A stretch of 34,795 bases of DNA from Gemmatimonadota bacterium. GTDB taxonomy: Bacteria; Gemmatimonadota; Gemmatimonadetes; Gemmatimonadales; GWC2-71-9. The position numbers were made by a program, and so were the translations under genes. Position 1 is the first letter of the stretch. Every line of letters begins with the position of its first letter. The notes under the pieces were generated by a model, which saw only the letters and a program-made list of their open reading frames with translations, was not told the DNA's origin and ran no database searches. This document shows positions 25,001 through 32,783 of the stretch, piece after piece. The DNA lies in the NCBI GenBank assembly GCA_029863245.1, contig JAOTVV010000030.1:1-34795 (forward strand). Direction: 5' to 3'.

Positions 25001-28000
25001 GCCGTGTTGGAACGCGTGTCGCGCTGTGATCTGCGCGGCCTGGGCGGCTTCGTGGCATTCCCGCTGGGCGATTTGGAGGCGCGCTGCACGCGCGGCAACG
25101 GCTTTCTCGATACCGAGGATCTCGACGGTGACAATCGGCTCGATCGGAACGTGGGGCGGTCGACCGAGGAGTTTACCCGGTACGTGTTCCCGATCGGGAG
25201 TGATGCGTTCTTCGTCCGGGACGGTGTAAGTCATTTGGATGGCGCGGGCCGCACCCTCACCTGGCGGCTGTACCGCATCCCGTTCCGCACCGACACGGTG
25301 AACGTGGGGCGGCCCAATCTGCGCCAGGTAGAGGCCATGCGGATCACGATGGTGTCGCCGGATCAGGGTGCGCCCGGGGCCGAGAAGGAGATCTGGCTCG
25401 CCCTGGCCCGGATGCGCCTAGTCGGGGCACCCTGGGTCAAGCGGGCCGACACGCCCATCCCCGGGCTGTCCGGCAGCATCGGCGTGCCGCGCGGCGAAGT
25501 CGTCGCCTCCATCGTGACCACGGAAAACACGGACCTGGGCTATGTTCCCCCGCCCGGGGTGACCAACCTGCCGGCCAGCGCCGACGCGGGACTCGGTGTG
25601 GGGACGGTACAGATCAACGAGAAGTCGCTTCGTCTCCTCGCCTCCGGCCTCGCAAACGGCGAGCGGGCGGAGGCGTTCATCCGGTTCACCGGTGAAGCCG
25701 ACCGCAACTTCCTCAACTATGGACAGCTCAGGGTGTGGGCGCGTGGTCGTGGCTCGGGCTGGAACGAGGGGGACCTCGGCTTCTATATCAAGGTGGGCCG
25801 CGACGAGCACAACTTCTATCTCTATCGCGCGCCGGCGCGCACCGATACCTGGGAGCCCGAGGTGGTCGTAGACCTCGCGCGATGGCTCGCGCTCCGAGGC
25901 CAGGTGGAGTCGGCATGGCTCCGGGGCGAGCCCCCGTCGGGTGCCGCGGCCTGCGGCGGGGACAGCACGGCGTACGTCGGTTGTGATGGCCCGTACCTGG
26001 TCCACGTGCGCGATCCGGCCACCTCTCCGCCCAACCTCGCCGCCGTGTCGGAGGTGGCGGTGGGCCTGATACGCGTGCAGGAAACGGTGGTGATCGACGA
26101 GGCGGAGCTGTGGGTCGACGACATCCGTCTGGTTGGCGTGATCGATGACCGGGGCGTAGCGGCCGCACTGGATGTCCGACTGTCGGCCGCGGATGTGGCG
26201 GAGGTGAACCTGTCGCTCACCCGCCGGGACGACAAGTTCCGCCAGCTCGGCGAGAATCCGCTCTACGTAAAGGACGCTGCGACCAGAATCGGGACGCTAC
26301 TCAGGATCGACAAGTTCCTCCCCGAGTCGTGGGGACTGCAGATCCCGCTCACGTTCCGGTACCAGCGCACCTCCGCCGACCCGTTTTACGTGAATCGCAC
26401 CGACCTTCGGGCCGACGCGCTACCGGGGCTCCGGCGGCCGCAGGGCTCCGGCACCCTGCTCAGCCTCAGCATTCGTCGCGTTCGCCGAGGGCAGGGATTC
26501 TTCCAACGGACGTTCGTGGACCCGTGGTCGTTCGCGATGAGCCGGGAGAATACCGAGAACGTCGGATCATTGAACGCGGTGACCAGCCGGAACCGGCTGT
26601 ACCGACTCCAGTACGGCAACACGGCGGGGCCGCAAAGCGTGGGTGGGGCGCCGCGCTTCTTGATCAACCTGGTCAACGCCCTGCCCGACTGGATCAAGAA
26701 CAGCGAGTTCGGCAAAGGACTGCGAACCTCCCGCCTGCGCTGGAACCCAACGCAGGTCTCGTTCAGCTCCACGCTCACGCACAACGTGGCGGAGCGCTTC
26801 GTGTACCGGGTACCGGTCGAGCTCGCCTCCGATTCGGCGCTCCGTCCGCTCCAAAGCATCGTGCATCTCTGGCGCAGCGCGGCGGGCGTGGAATTCAGGC
26901 CCTACTCGTCGGTCTCGCTGTCCGTGAACTACTCCAGCACGCGCGACCTTCAGGACTACGGTGACTCGACCACGATCGGCAGGCTGCTCGGGCTGGAGCG
27001 GCGACAACTGGCCGGAACGGACGTCGGGTTCGAGCGGGACCGCACCTTGTCGACCGCCCTGAGCTTTGCGCCGCCGGTCAGTTCGTGGCTCCGGCCACGG
27101 CTCATCTGGACGACGGGTTTCAACTTCCATCGGAACCCGAGTCGGTCCGACGCGGTCCGGATCGAGGGCGATTCGGCCGGGGCGTTCCGTGTGCCGGAAA
27201 CGATTGCCAACTCCCGGCGGCAGGAGTGGGGCGCGGCCGTCGACCTGGCCCGCCTGGTCCGGGGCATCGCGGGAGATTCGAGCGTCGTGACGAAGCTCTT
27301 CGGCGGACTCCTGCCCACGGACCTCTCCTATGCGACCGATCTCCGGTCGGGATACGACCGCGTACCGTTCACGGCGGACCTGCGGTACCATCTCGCCTGG
27401 GGCGGTCTCGATGAGTTCCGCAGTCAGGAGGGCGAGCTGGCGACATCGGCCGGCGAGACCAGAACCACGGTCGTGTCCGGTGGCGCCCGACTGCCGCTCT
27501 CAGCACAGGTGCGGGTGAGCTTCCGCGACATCGTCAACACCAACTGGCAGCGCCGTGGCGATGATCAGACCCAGCTGCAGCAGCTCACACGGGAATGGCC
27601 GTCGATCAGTCTGACCTGGGGGTATACGCCGCCGGGGTCCGTGCGCCGCGTGCTGTCGTCGGTGACGGCGCAGGCGCAGTATCGGGTACAGGAGAGCTCT
27701 CGCATCCAGCCATCGCTCGGCGAGCTCGCCGGCAGCGCCGGGGCCGCCCCGTTTCGAACGGAGAACAACACCAAGCTCTTCACGCCTTCGCTCACCGTCG
27801 GATGGTGGTCGGGCATCACTACGTCCACCCGGATCACGCTGGCGACCTCCGAAGCCGTCACCTCGGGGAATCGAACGGAGAGCGACCGTCAGGAGTGGGC
27901 CACGACGCTGAATTTTGCCTTCCGTCCACCAAGCAGCCTCGTGCGGATGCGCAACCGCATCCAGACCACCCTCGCGTACAGCGCGTCGGTGCTTTCGGTG

Positions 28001-28219
28001 TGTCTGTTGCGCACCGATTCCGACGAGTGCCGCACCGTCTCCGACAGTCGCCGCAAGCAACTCGACTTCCGGCTCGATACGGGCTTCAGCTCGACGGTGC
28101 GCGGCGGACTGACCTTCAGCTACATTCGAAGTGAGCAACGGCATCTCTCGCAGGGACTGAATCAGATCGTGTTCACGGTATTCGGCGAGCTCACCTTGCA
28201 GGCAGGGCAGGTCCGATGA
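22055..28219 (+). CDS. sprA: SprA/Sov family outer-membrane translocon of type IX secretion
   Basis: This 2054-residue protein has a signal peptide (1-23, VAA cleavage leaving Gln24). SprA forms a very large single-chain beta-barrel that exports cargo across the outer membrane, with PorV and a plug protein as partners. Family segments are recognisable in order: FRVLAGGVVSDRVHVNVDF to ITAGVPANSFGIQAEA and VAQQKGSAVRTRDF (about 180-290), repeats of the type PAELRVAEARVYRL, FLEFWVLEDALR (about 888), the acidic signature FLDTEDLDGDNRLD followed by YVFPI (about 1015-1050), and YGQLRVWARGRG with DLGFYIKVGRDEHNFYLYRAP (about 1220-1260). Barrel strands continue to the C-terminus. It is a few hundred residues shorter than Flavobacterium SprA (about 2400). 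The start lacks a Shine-Dalgarno. Its stop codon overlaps the start of the glutaminyl cyclase-like gene (ATGA). The other core components (GldK-N/PorK-N) are not in the window. Confidence 0.92.
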   Translation: MVVRTALLLGLFGFLSAATPVAAQQDTVVRPRVRVALPSPASLTLRVPPALRPGGVWGARSTPTLAARQWEEATTDLIRRARANRAQERLLAELGLRAPARTARARRAIDIPRPEDLLEPEEREPSRPQVFRAMGQYADLGLDMRARLEIRLDRLRNDRCAASDVNDPALGCQGGFPTPSFDEEFRVLAGGVVSDRVHVNVDFDSQREFSANNNINVYYQGLEDEILRRIEVGNVTFRTPNSRFITAGVPANSFGIQAEAQAGPLEFRTIVAQQKGSAVRTRDFTIGDQTTQPVELDVRDIDFEQARFFFVVPPQRFPSYPDVDVLNLNRDTLPAELRVAEARVYRLRAQGGQVVSNPNLGGIDAVALRDDSPQRVGPFSWELLVEGQDYYLDPSGTWFALASRLGADDFLAVSYLTLAGDTVGTYPAVNSGLDTLRLIHEPRRGLEVPTALHEMRNVYRLAGQEVDRATLDLSIRVGTSETPLDAVGTYLSRLGLATSTDATAVDEFNRVFPRLRDPGGGAPVRELFVVFPHLQPFADSARLQAGERNDSLYRTPTYLLRTQGPAPKAALHIRYEATGAGSRSALSLGTIQVRSGSERLYVGDRLLIRGRDYEIDYGLGQVTFLNPDGLFPGVSRVRAEFEENQLFDEAPKTLMGFSTTYDLRSVGSISAVGIFQRERTISTRPTLGFEPEAGFIGGISADLSFRSDALTRALDGLPFINTSVPSNLQINGEIAMSAPNANRTGSAYIEDFDRESAFAIPLTERLFQLGSRSSSGIGLPATYLGLLGEFAPDDAVPLVWQNLIQSGAGALQFRPRDIDSTIALVGAGFNLETLLWLSLKPDTVGGYPDPLTGQPRWVRPHTSGPRWRSITQPLGGGSGLGVDLSRVEFLEFWVLEDALRSARAENAYLVLDFGKVFEDAVALAPQSFRVNGADTTFSGLQFVGLDRLDSEKDSLTNVFNARLDDLGILGDRPDSIVDEVSGAVLERVSRCDLRGLGGFVAFPLGDLEARCTRGNGFLDTEDLDGDNRLDRNVGRSTEEFTRYVFPIGSDAFFVRDGVSHLDGAGRTLTWRLYRIPFRTDTVNVGRPNLRQVEAMRITMVSPDQGAPGAEKEIWLALARMRLVGAPWVKRADTPIPGLSGSIGVPRGEVVASIVTTENTDLGYVPPPGVTNLPASADAGLGVGTVQINEKSLRLLASGLANGERAEAFIRFTGEADRNFLNYGQLRVWARGRGSGWNEGDLGFYIKVGRDEHNFYLYRAPARTDTWEPEVVVDLARWLALRGQVESAWLRGEPPSGAAACGGDSTAYVGCDGPYLVHVRDPATSPPNLAAVSEVAVGLIRVQETVVIDEAELWVDDIRLVGVIDDRGVAAALDVRLSAADVAEVNLSLTRRDDKFRQLGENPLYVKDAATRIGTLLRIDKFLPESWGLQIPLTFRYQRTSADPFYVNRTDLRADALPGLRRPQGSGTLLSLSIRRVRRGQGFFQRTFVDPWSFAMSRENTENVGSLNAVTSRNRLYRLQYGNTAGPQSVGGAPRFLINLVNALPDWIKNSEFGKGLRTSRLRWNPTQVSFSSTLTHNVAERFVYRVPVELASDSALRPLQSIVHLWRSAAGVEFRPYSSVSLSVNYSSTRDLQDYGDSTTIGRLLGLERRQLAGTDVGFERDRTLSTALSFAPPVSSWLRPRLIWTTGFNFHRNPSRSDAVRIEGDSAGAFRVPETIANSRRQEWGAAVDLARLVRGIAGDSSVVTKLFGGLLPTDLSYATDLRSGYDRVPFTADLRYHLAWGGLDEFRSQEGELATSAGETRTTVVSGGARLPLSAQVRVSFRDIVNTNWQRRGDDQTQLQQLTREWPSISLTWGYTPPGSVRRVLSSVTAQAQYRVQESSRIQPSLGELAGSAGAAPFRTENNTKLFTPSLTVGWWSGITTSTRITLATSEAVTSGNRTESDRQEWATTLNFAFRPPSSLVRMRNRIQTTLAYSASVLSVCLLRTDSDECRTVSDSRRKQLDFRLDTGFSSTVRGGLTFSYIRSEQRHLSQGLNQIVFTVFGELTLQAGQVR

Positions 28220-29121
28220 GACGCGTGGTTGGAGCGGTCATGGCGGCGGCAGCCGCCTGCGGTGGCAGTAGTTTCGATCGACCCCAATTCGACGGCGCCG
28301 CTGCGCTCCGCTACGTCGAGACGCAGCTGGCGTTCGGCCCCAGGATCCCCAACACCGAGGGACATCGGCAGGCGGGCGACTGGATTCTCGCACAGCTCCG
28401 GGCGAGCGCTGATTCGGTCGAGGTGCAGGAATTCACCCACGTCACGATGGCCGGCGACACGCTGCGACTGCGGAACTTCATCGGGCGATTCCGGCCGACA
28501 CTTCCGGAGCGGGTGCTCTACGTGGCGCACTGGGACACGCGGCCGCGGGCCGACCGCAGCGCCAATCTCGCTGCGCAGCGGGAGCCGCTCCCTGGGGCGA
28601 ATGACGGTGCATCTGGCGTGGCGCTCCTCCTGGGCGTCGCGGATGCGCTCGAGCGGGAGCCGCCGGCGTTCGGCGTGGACCTCGTGTTCGTGGATGGCGA
28701 GGACTACGGCGACTTCAGCGACAACCGCGACGTCCTACTCGGGTCACGACACTACGCGGCATCCCTCGACCGGGCAGCGTTGCCGCTCTTCGCGGTCGTG
28801 TGGGACATGATCGGCGACCGCGACTTGGATCTGTATCAGGAGAGCTACTCGGTGGCGGAGGCTCCGGAGGTCGTAGAACGGGTGTGGAGCCGTGCTGCCG
28901 ACTTGGGGTACGGGCGCGCCTTCCGGTCTTCGGTGCGCCACACCGTGATCGACGACCACGTGCCGCTCCAGGAAGTCGGCGTTCGTGCGATCGACGTCAT
29001 CGACTTCGACTACGGCGGTCGGGACAACTCGTATTGGCACACAACCGATGACACGCTCGACAAGGTGAGTGCGGAGAGCCTGCAGATCGTCGGAGAAGTA
29101 GCGCTGGCCCTCCTTCGCTAG
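28216..29121 (+). CDS. Glutaminyl-peptide cyclotransferase-like lipoprotein (M28 family)
   Basis: This 301-residue protein has a short signal ending in AAAAC (Cys15), a lipobox, so it is probably a periplasm-facing or surface lipoprotein. The fold is M28. The pattern matches glutaminyl cyclases, which convert N-terminal glutamine to pyroglutamate, better than aminopeptidases: His105 (AHWDTR), zinc ligand Asp130 (PGANDGASG), catalytic Glu162 plus zinc ligand Asp163 (VDGEDYG), GSRH (LLGSRHYAAS), Asp197 (VVWDMIGD) and zinc ligand His275 after Trp274 (YWHTTDDT). These correspond in order to His140, Asp159, Glu201/Glu202, Asp248 and Trp329/His330 of human glutaminyl cyclase. IDDHVPLQEVGVRAIDVIDFDYG is also typical of bacterial members. 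Its ATG overlaps the sprA stop codon by 4 nt, indicating translational coupling. An M28 aminopeptidase is the alternative, less likely. Confidence 0.85.
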   Translation: MRRVVGAVMAAAAACGGSSFDRPQFDGAAALRYVETQLAFGPRIPNTEGHRQAGDWILAQLRASADSVEVQEFTHVTMAGDTLRLRNFIGRFRPTLPERVLYVAHWDTRPRADRSANLAAQREPLPGANDGASGVALLLGVADALEREPPAFGVDLVFVDGEDYGDFSDNRDVLLGSRHYAASLDRAALPLFAVVWDMIGDRDLDLYQESYSVAEAPEVVERVWSRAADLGYGRAFRSSVRHTVIDDHVPLQEVGVRAIDVIDFDYGGRDNSYWHTTDDTLDKVSAESLQIVGEVALALLR

Positions 29122-29222
29122 CGAGTCACTCGTTCCCATCGGTACACGGCACCGATGCGTTCGGATCCGCCGCGCGACGATTTGGGTTGAGGTGCGAACG
29201 CGACCGGTGCAGCGTCCGCAGC

Positions 29223-29837
29223 ATGGCGACAGCGGACGATCGCCGCGCGGCGATGCTGCTCCTGGGCCTCGCGCTCGCCGGCATGCTGGTCCGGCTCGCG
29301 GTTGGCGGGTCGCAGCCTGCGGGGGCGATCGCGTACGGTGCGGTCGATTCGTCGCGACCGATGCGCGACTCGCTGGCGGCCCGCGCGGCGCGCCTTGCGC
29401 GGCCCCTGGGTCCGGGTGAACGGATCGACGTCGACGTGGCCAGCGCCGAGGACCTCACCCGGCTGCCGCGCATCGGGGCCGGTTTGGCCGCTCGCATCGT
29501 TGCCGATCGGGATGCACGCGGGGCCTTTGGCACACTGGACCAGTTGGAGCGCGTGCCGGGGATCGGGCCGGGGCTGGTGGAGACCGTGCGGCCGCACGCC
29601 ACGTTTTCGGGTCGATCGACCCATCACGGTTCCGAGCCGCGCGGGCGGGTCCGGGTCAATACGGCCACGCAACGGGAGCTGGAAACCCTCCCGGGCATTG
29701 GCCCGGTGCGGGCTGCGGAAATTGTCGCGGATCGTGGTCGGCGGGGCCCGTACCGACGCCTGGAGGACCTCCAGCGTGTGCCCGGCATCGGCCCGCAGAT
29801 CATTGAGCGGCTACGAAATAGTGTCCAAATCCCTTGA
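29223..29837 (+). CDS. Membrane-anchored protein with two ComEA-type helix-hairpin-helix domains
   Basis: This 204-residue protein has an N-terminal membrane anchor (about 9-27: AAMLLLGLALAGMLVRLAVGG). Two ComEA-like helix-hairpin-helix units follow, at about 67-125 (DVASAEDLTRLPRIGAGLAA, VPGIGPGLVE) and 143-204 (VNTATQRELETLPGIGPV, VPGIGPQIIERL). ComEA binds incoming double-stranded DNA at the outer face of the inner membrane during natural transformation; most have one such domain, so the duplication is notable. Position just before the pilus motor genes supports a role in pilus-linked DNA uptake. The ATG at 29223 is chosen because it precedes the membrane anchor directly; a TTG at 29187 adds only polar residues. 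No strong Shine-Dalgarno is present. A general structural role for the helix-hairpin-helix units cannot be excluded. Confidence 0.8.
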   Translation: MATADDRRAAMLLLGLALAGMLVRLAVGGSQPAGAIAYGAVDSSRPMRDSLAARAARLARPLGPGERIDVDVASAEDLTRLPRIGAGLAARIVADRDARGAFGTLDQLERVPGIGPGLVETVRPHATFSGRSTHHGSEPRGRVRVNTATQRELETLPGIGPVRAAEIVADRGRRGPYRRLEDLQRVPGIGPQIIERLRNSVQIP

Positions 29838-29861
29838 CACTCAGGGAGGTCCTCATAACCT
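29834..29861 (+). promoter_or_regulatory. Candidate promoter of the pilB-pilT-pilC operon
   Basis: A perfect TTGACA (29834-29839) overlaps the stop codon of the helix-hairpin-helix gene. After 16 nt comes TAACCT (29856-29861), which matches only three of six -10 positions. The gap before pilB (29838-29918) is AT-richer than its flanks. The consensus -35 is the main support. Confidence 0.35.
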
Positions 29862-29918
29862 TACGTCGTTGTGTATTAACGAGTTGACCACTCCTCGATT
29901 CACTTTCATCGGGCGGGC

Positions 29919-31625
29919 ATGGCCACAGCAGCAGCAGGCGTAGAGCGATTGGGCGAGTTGCTCGTCCGCGAGGGCCTCCTGACACGTGAGCAGCTCCTGG
30001 GCGCGCTCGAGGAGCAGCGCCGGACCGGGATGCGCCTGGGCTACGTGTTGGTGAAGCTCGGGTTGATCCAGGAACTCGAGATCACCAAGATGCTCGCCCG
30101 GCAGTATCGGATTCCCGCCGTCGACCTGTCCCGGTTCGAAGTCGACCCCAAGATCATCAAGCTCATTCCGGCGGAGATCGCGGTGAAGCATGACGTCCTG
30201 CCCCTCAAGCGGGAGGGTCGCACGCTCACCGTAGCCATGGCGGAGCCGACCAACGTGGCGGTGATCGAAGATCTCAAGTTCGTCACGCGGTTCGACATTT
30301 TTCCCGTCATCGCCGGGGAGTTCACCCTCCGAACGGCCATCGAGCGGTACTACGAGCAAACGGACGCGCAGCTCGAGACCCTGCTCAAGGACATGGAGGA
30401 TGAGGATCTCGAGGTCATCGAGGAGGAACAGGACGAGGATGCGCCGACCCAGGTCGCCGACGACGCTCCGGTCGTGAAGCTGATCAACGGGATCCTGACC
30501 GACGCGGTGCGGCGCGGCGCGAGTGACATCCACATCGAGCCGTTCGAGAAGGAGATCCGGGTGCGGTATCGGGTCGACGGCGCGCTGTTGGAGGTGATGA
30601 AGCCGCCCGTCAAGCTGAGGGCGGCGCTGACGTCGCGCGTCAAGATCATGTCCAACCTGAACATCGCCGAACGTCGCGTGCCGCAGGATGGCCGCATCAA
30701 GCTGAAGATGGGCAGCCGGGTGATCGATTTCCGGGTCTCGACGCTGCCGGTCATCCACGGCGAGAAGATCGTCCTCCGAATCCTCGACAAGGGCAACCTG
30801 ACGCTCGATCTCCAGAAGTTCGGGTTCGAGCCGAAGGCGGAGAAGGATCTGATGCGGGCCATCCTCAACCCATATGGGATGGTCCTGGTGACGGGCCCCA
30901 CCGGGTCCGGGAAGACAACCACGCTCTACTCCGCGTTGTCCCGGATCAACACGATGGAGGTGAACATCATGACCGCGGAGGATCCCGTGGAGTACAATAT
31001 CCACGGCATCAACCAGGTCTTGGTGCGTACCGACATCGGGATGACGTTCGCCGCCGCCCTGCGGGCATTCCTGCGTCAGGATCCGAACATCATCATGGTC
31101 GGCGAGGTCCGCGACCTGGAGACCGGCAGTATCGCCATCAAGGCGGCGCTTACCGGACACCTCGTGCTCTCGACCCTGCACACGAACGACGCGCCGTCGA
31201 CGGTCACCCGCATGGTGGACATGGGGATCGAGCCGTTCAACGTCGCCAGCGCGATCAATCTGATCGTCGCCCAGCGGCTGGTGCGGCGGATCTGTGAGTC
31301 CTGCAAGCAGGAGCACCAGTATTCGCCGGAAGAGCTGTCCGTCCTCGGGATCTCCGAGAGGGAAGCGACGGGGATCACATTCTACAAGGGCGCAGGGTGC
31401 GATGCTTGTGGCGACACCGGGTACAAGGGCCGCCAGGGGCTCTACGAGGTCATGGCCATGTCTCCCGAGGTGCGCCGAATGATCCTACGGGGCGGGTCAA
31501 CCGAGGAACTCCGGAACCAGGCCGTGAAAGAGGGAATGCTGACCCTGCGGGTGGACGGGATGCAGAAGATCCGCAAGGGCGTGACCACACTTGAGGAAGT
31601 CGTCAAGGAGACGGCGGCGGAGTAG
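29919..31625 (+). CDS. pilB: Type IV pilus extension ATPase PilB (GspE/PulE family)
   Basis: This 568-residue cytoplasmic hexameric ATPase powers pilus assembly at the inner-membrane platform PilC. An N-terminal MshEN/GspE-N-like domain (about 1-150: LGELLVREGLLTREQL, YRIPAVDLSRFEVDPKI) precedes the motor. The motor shows the Walker A motif GPTGSGKT (326-333), the Asp box ITAEDPVEY-like segment (MTAEDPVEY), Walker B IIMVGEVRDLET and the His box GHLVLSTLHTND. The tetracysteine zinc site typical of PilB/GspE is present: Cys459/Cys462 and Cys494/Cys497. An acidic linker (EDLEVIEEEQDEDAPT, about 160-175) joins the two parts. pilT begins 3 nt after the stop. Type II secretion GspE is the alternative, but the adjacent pilT and pilC favour a pilus. 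Confidence 0.93.
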   Translation: MATAAAGVERLGELLVREGLLTREQLLGALEEQRRTGMRLGYVLVKLGLIQELEITKMLARQYRIPAVDLSRFEVDPKIIKLIPAEIAVKHDVLPLKREGRTLTVAMAEPTNVAVIEDLKFVTRFDIFPVIAGEFTLRTAIERYYEQTDAQLETLLKDMEDEDLEVIEEEQDEDAPTQVADDAPVVKLINGILTDAVRRGASDIHIEPFEKEIRVRYRVDGALLEVMKPPVKLRAALTSRVKIMSNLNIAERRVPQDGRIKLKMGSRVIDFRVSTLPVIHGEKIVLRILDKGNLTLDLQKFGFEPKAEKDLMRAILNPYGMVLVTGPTGSGKTTTLYSALSRINTMEVNIMTAEDPVEYNIHGINQVLVRTDIGMTFAAALRAFLRQDPNIIMVGEVRDLETGSIAIKAALTGHLVLSTLHTNDAPSTVTRMVDMGIEPFNVASAINLIVAQRLVRRICESCKQEHQYSPEELSVLGISEREATGITFYKGAGCDACGDTGYKGRQGLYEVMAMSPEVRRMILRGGSTEELRNQAVKEGMLTLRVDGMQKIRKGVTTLEEVVKETAAE

Positions 31626-31628
31626 TTC

Positions 31629-32765
31629 ATGATTGACGAGGCCAGAAGCGGCGAGACCCTGAACCTGCGTCAGTTGCTCGAGGAGATGATCGAGCGGGAC
31701 GCGTCCGATCTGCACGTGACGGCGGGCGAGCGGCCCAAGCTGCGGGTGGACGGTGACATCACCAACTCCCGTACCGATCGGAACCTGACACCGAAAGACA
31801 CGCTGACGCTGGCGTATTCGGTGCTGACCGAAAACCAGAAGAAGCGATTCGAGACCGAGGACGAGTTGGACTTCTCGTTCGGGATCCAGAACCTGGCGCG
31901 GTTCCGCGGTAACTGCTTCAAGCAGCGCGGCTGCGTTTCCATGGTGATTCGACAGATCCCGTTCAACGTGCGGACCTTCGAGGACCTCGGCCTCCCGGCA
32001 GTGATGGAGAAGCTGGCCGAGCGCCCCCGCGGCCTGGTGCTGGTCACCGGCCCGACCGGGTCGGGCAAGTCCACGACGCTCGCGGCAATGATCGACAAGG
32101 TCAACAAGGAGCGCCGCGGTCACATCATCACCGTCGAGGATCCGATCGAGTTCATTCACCGCCATCAGGGCTGCATCGTCAATCAGCGTGAAGTCGGGAC
32201 CGATACGCAGTCCTTTGCCAACGCGCTCAAGTACGCACTGCGGCAGGATCCGGATATCGTGTTGGTCGGCGAGATGCGCGATCTGGAGACGATCTCGGCG
32301 GCGCTGACCATTGCGGAGACTGGTCACCTGGCCTTCGCGACGCTCCACACCAACTCGGCCGCCGAGACGATCAACCGGATCATCGACGTCTTTCCCTCGC
32401 ACCAGCAGTCACAGGTGCGGGCGCAGCTCGCGTTCGTGTTGGAGGGGGTGGTGACGCAGCTGCTGTTGCCCAAGGTGTCCGGCAAGGGCAGGATCATGGC
32501 GTGTGAGATCATGGTCGCGACCCCGGCGATTCGTGCGCTGATCCGGGACGACAAGGTGCACCAGATCCAATCCTCGCTTCAGGCCGGCAAGAAGCACGGT
32601 ATGCAGACGCTGACGGACTCGCTGCATCAGCTGTACACGTCCCGAGAGGTGTCGATGGAGGAGTGCCTCCGGGTCGCTCCGGATCAGAACGAGTTCCTGC
32701 GCGCGATTGGCGAGCCGCTGCCGGGTGAAGAGCGCTCCGGCCGCGCGGCCACCAGCCGGCGCTAA
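31629..32765 (+). CDS. pilT: Type IV pilus retraction ATPase PilT
   Basis: This 378-residue ATPase depolymerises pili, driving twitching motility and DNA uptake. It has the PilT N-terminal pattern ASDLHVTAGERPKLRVDGD, Walker A GPTGSGKS (141-148), the Asp box VEDPIEF, Walker B IVLVGEMRDLET and His box GHLAFATLHTNS. AIRALIRDD (300-308) is the retraction-specific AIRNLIRE-type motif that separates PilT from PilB. There are no zinc-site cysteines, as expected. The start is supported by GGAG (31619-31622) six nt upstream, overlapping the end of pilB. The C-terminal 20 or so residues are a polar extension. pilC follows after 18 nt. Confidence 0.93.
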   Translation: MIDEARSGETLNLRQLLEEMIERDASDLHVTAGERPKLRVDGDITNSRTDRNLTPKDTLTLAYSVLTENQKKRFETEDELDFSFGIQNLARFRGNCFKQRGCVSMVIRQIPFNVRTFEDLGLPAVMEKLAERPRGLVLVTGPTGSGKSTTLAAMIDKVNKERRGHIITVEDPIEFIHRHQGCIVNQREVGTDTQSFANALKYALRQDPDIVLVGEMRDLETISAALTIAETGHLAFATLHTNSAAETINRIIDVFPSHQQSQVRAQLAFVLEGVVTQLLLPKVSGKGRIMACEIMVATPAIRALIRDDKVHQIQSSLQAGKKHGMQTLTDSLHQLYTSREVSMEECLRVAPDQNEFLRAIGEPLPGEERSGRAATSRR

Positions 32766-32783
32766 TCCCGCGGAGAAGAGTTT

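Noticed and set aside
29122..29222. Terminator after the glutaminyl cyclase-like gene (CGAGTCACTCG)
   Set aside because: The arms are 5 bp with a single-base loop and there is no T-run.
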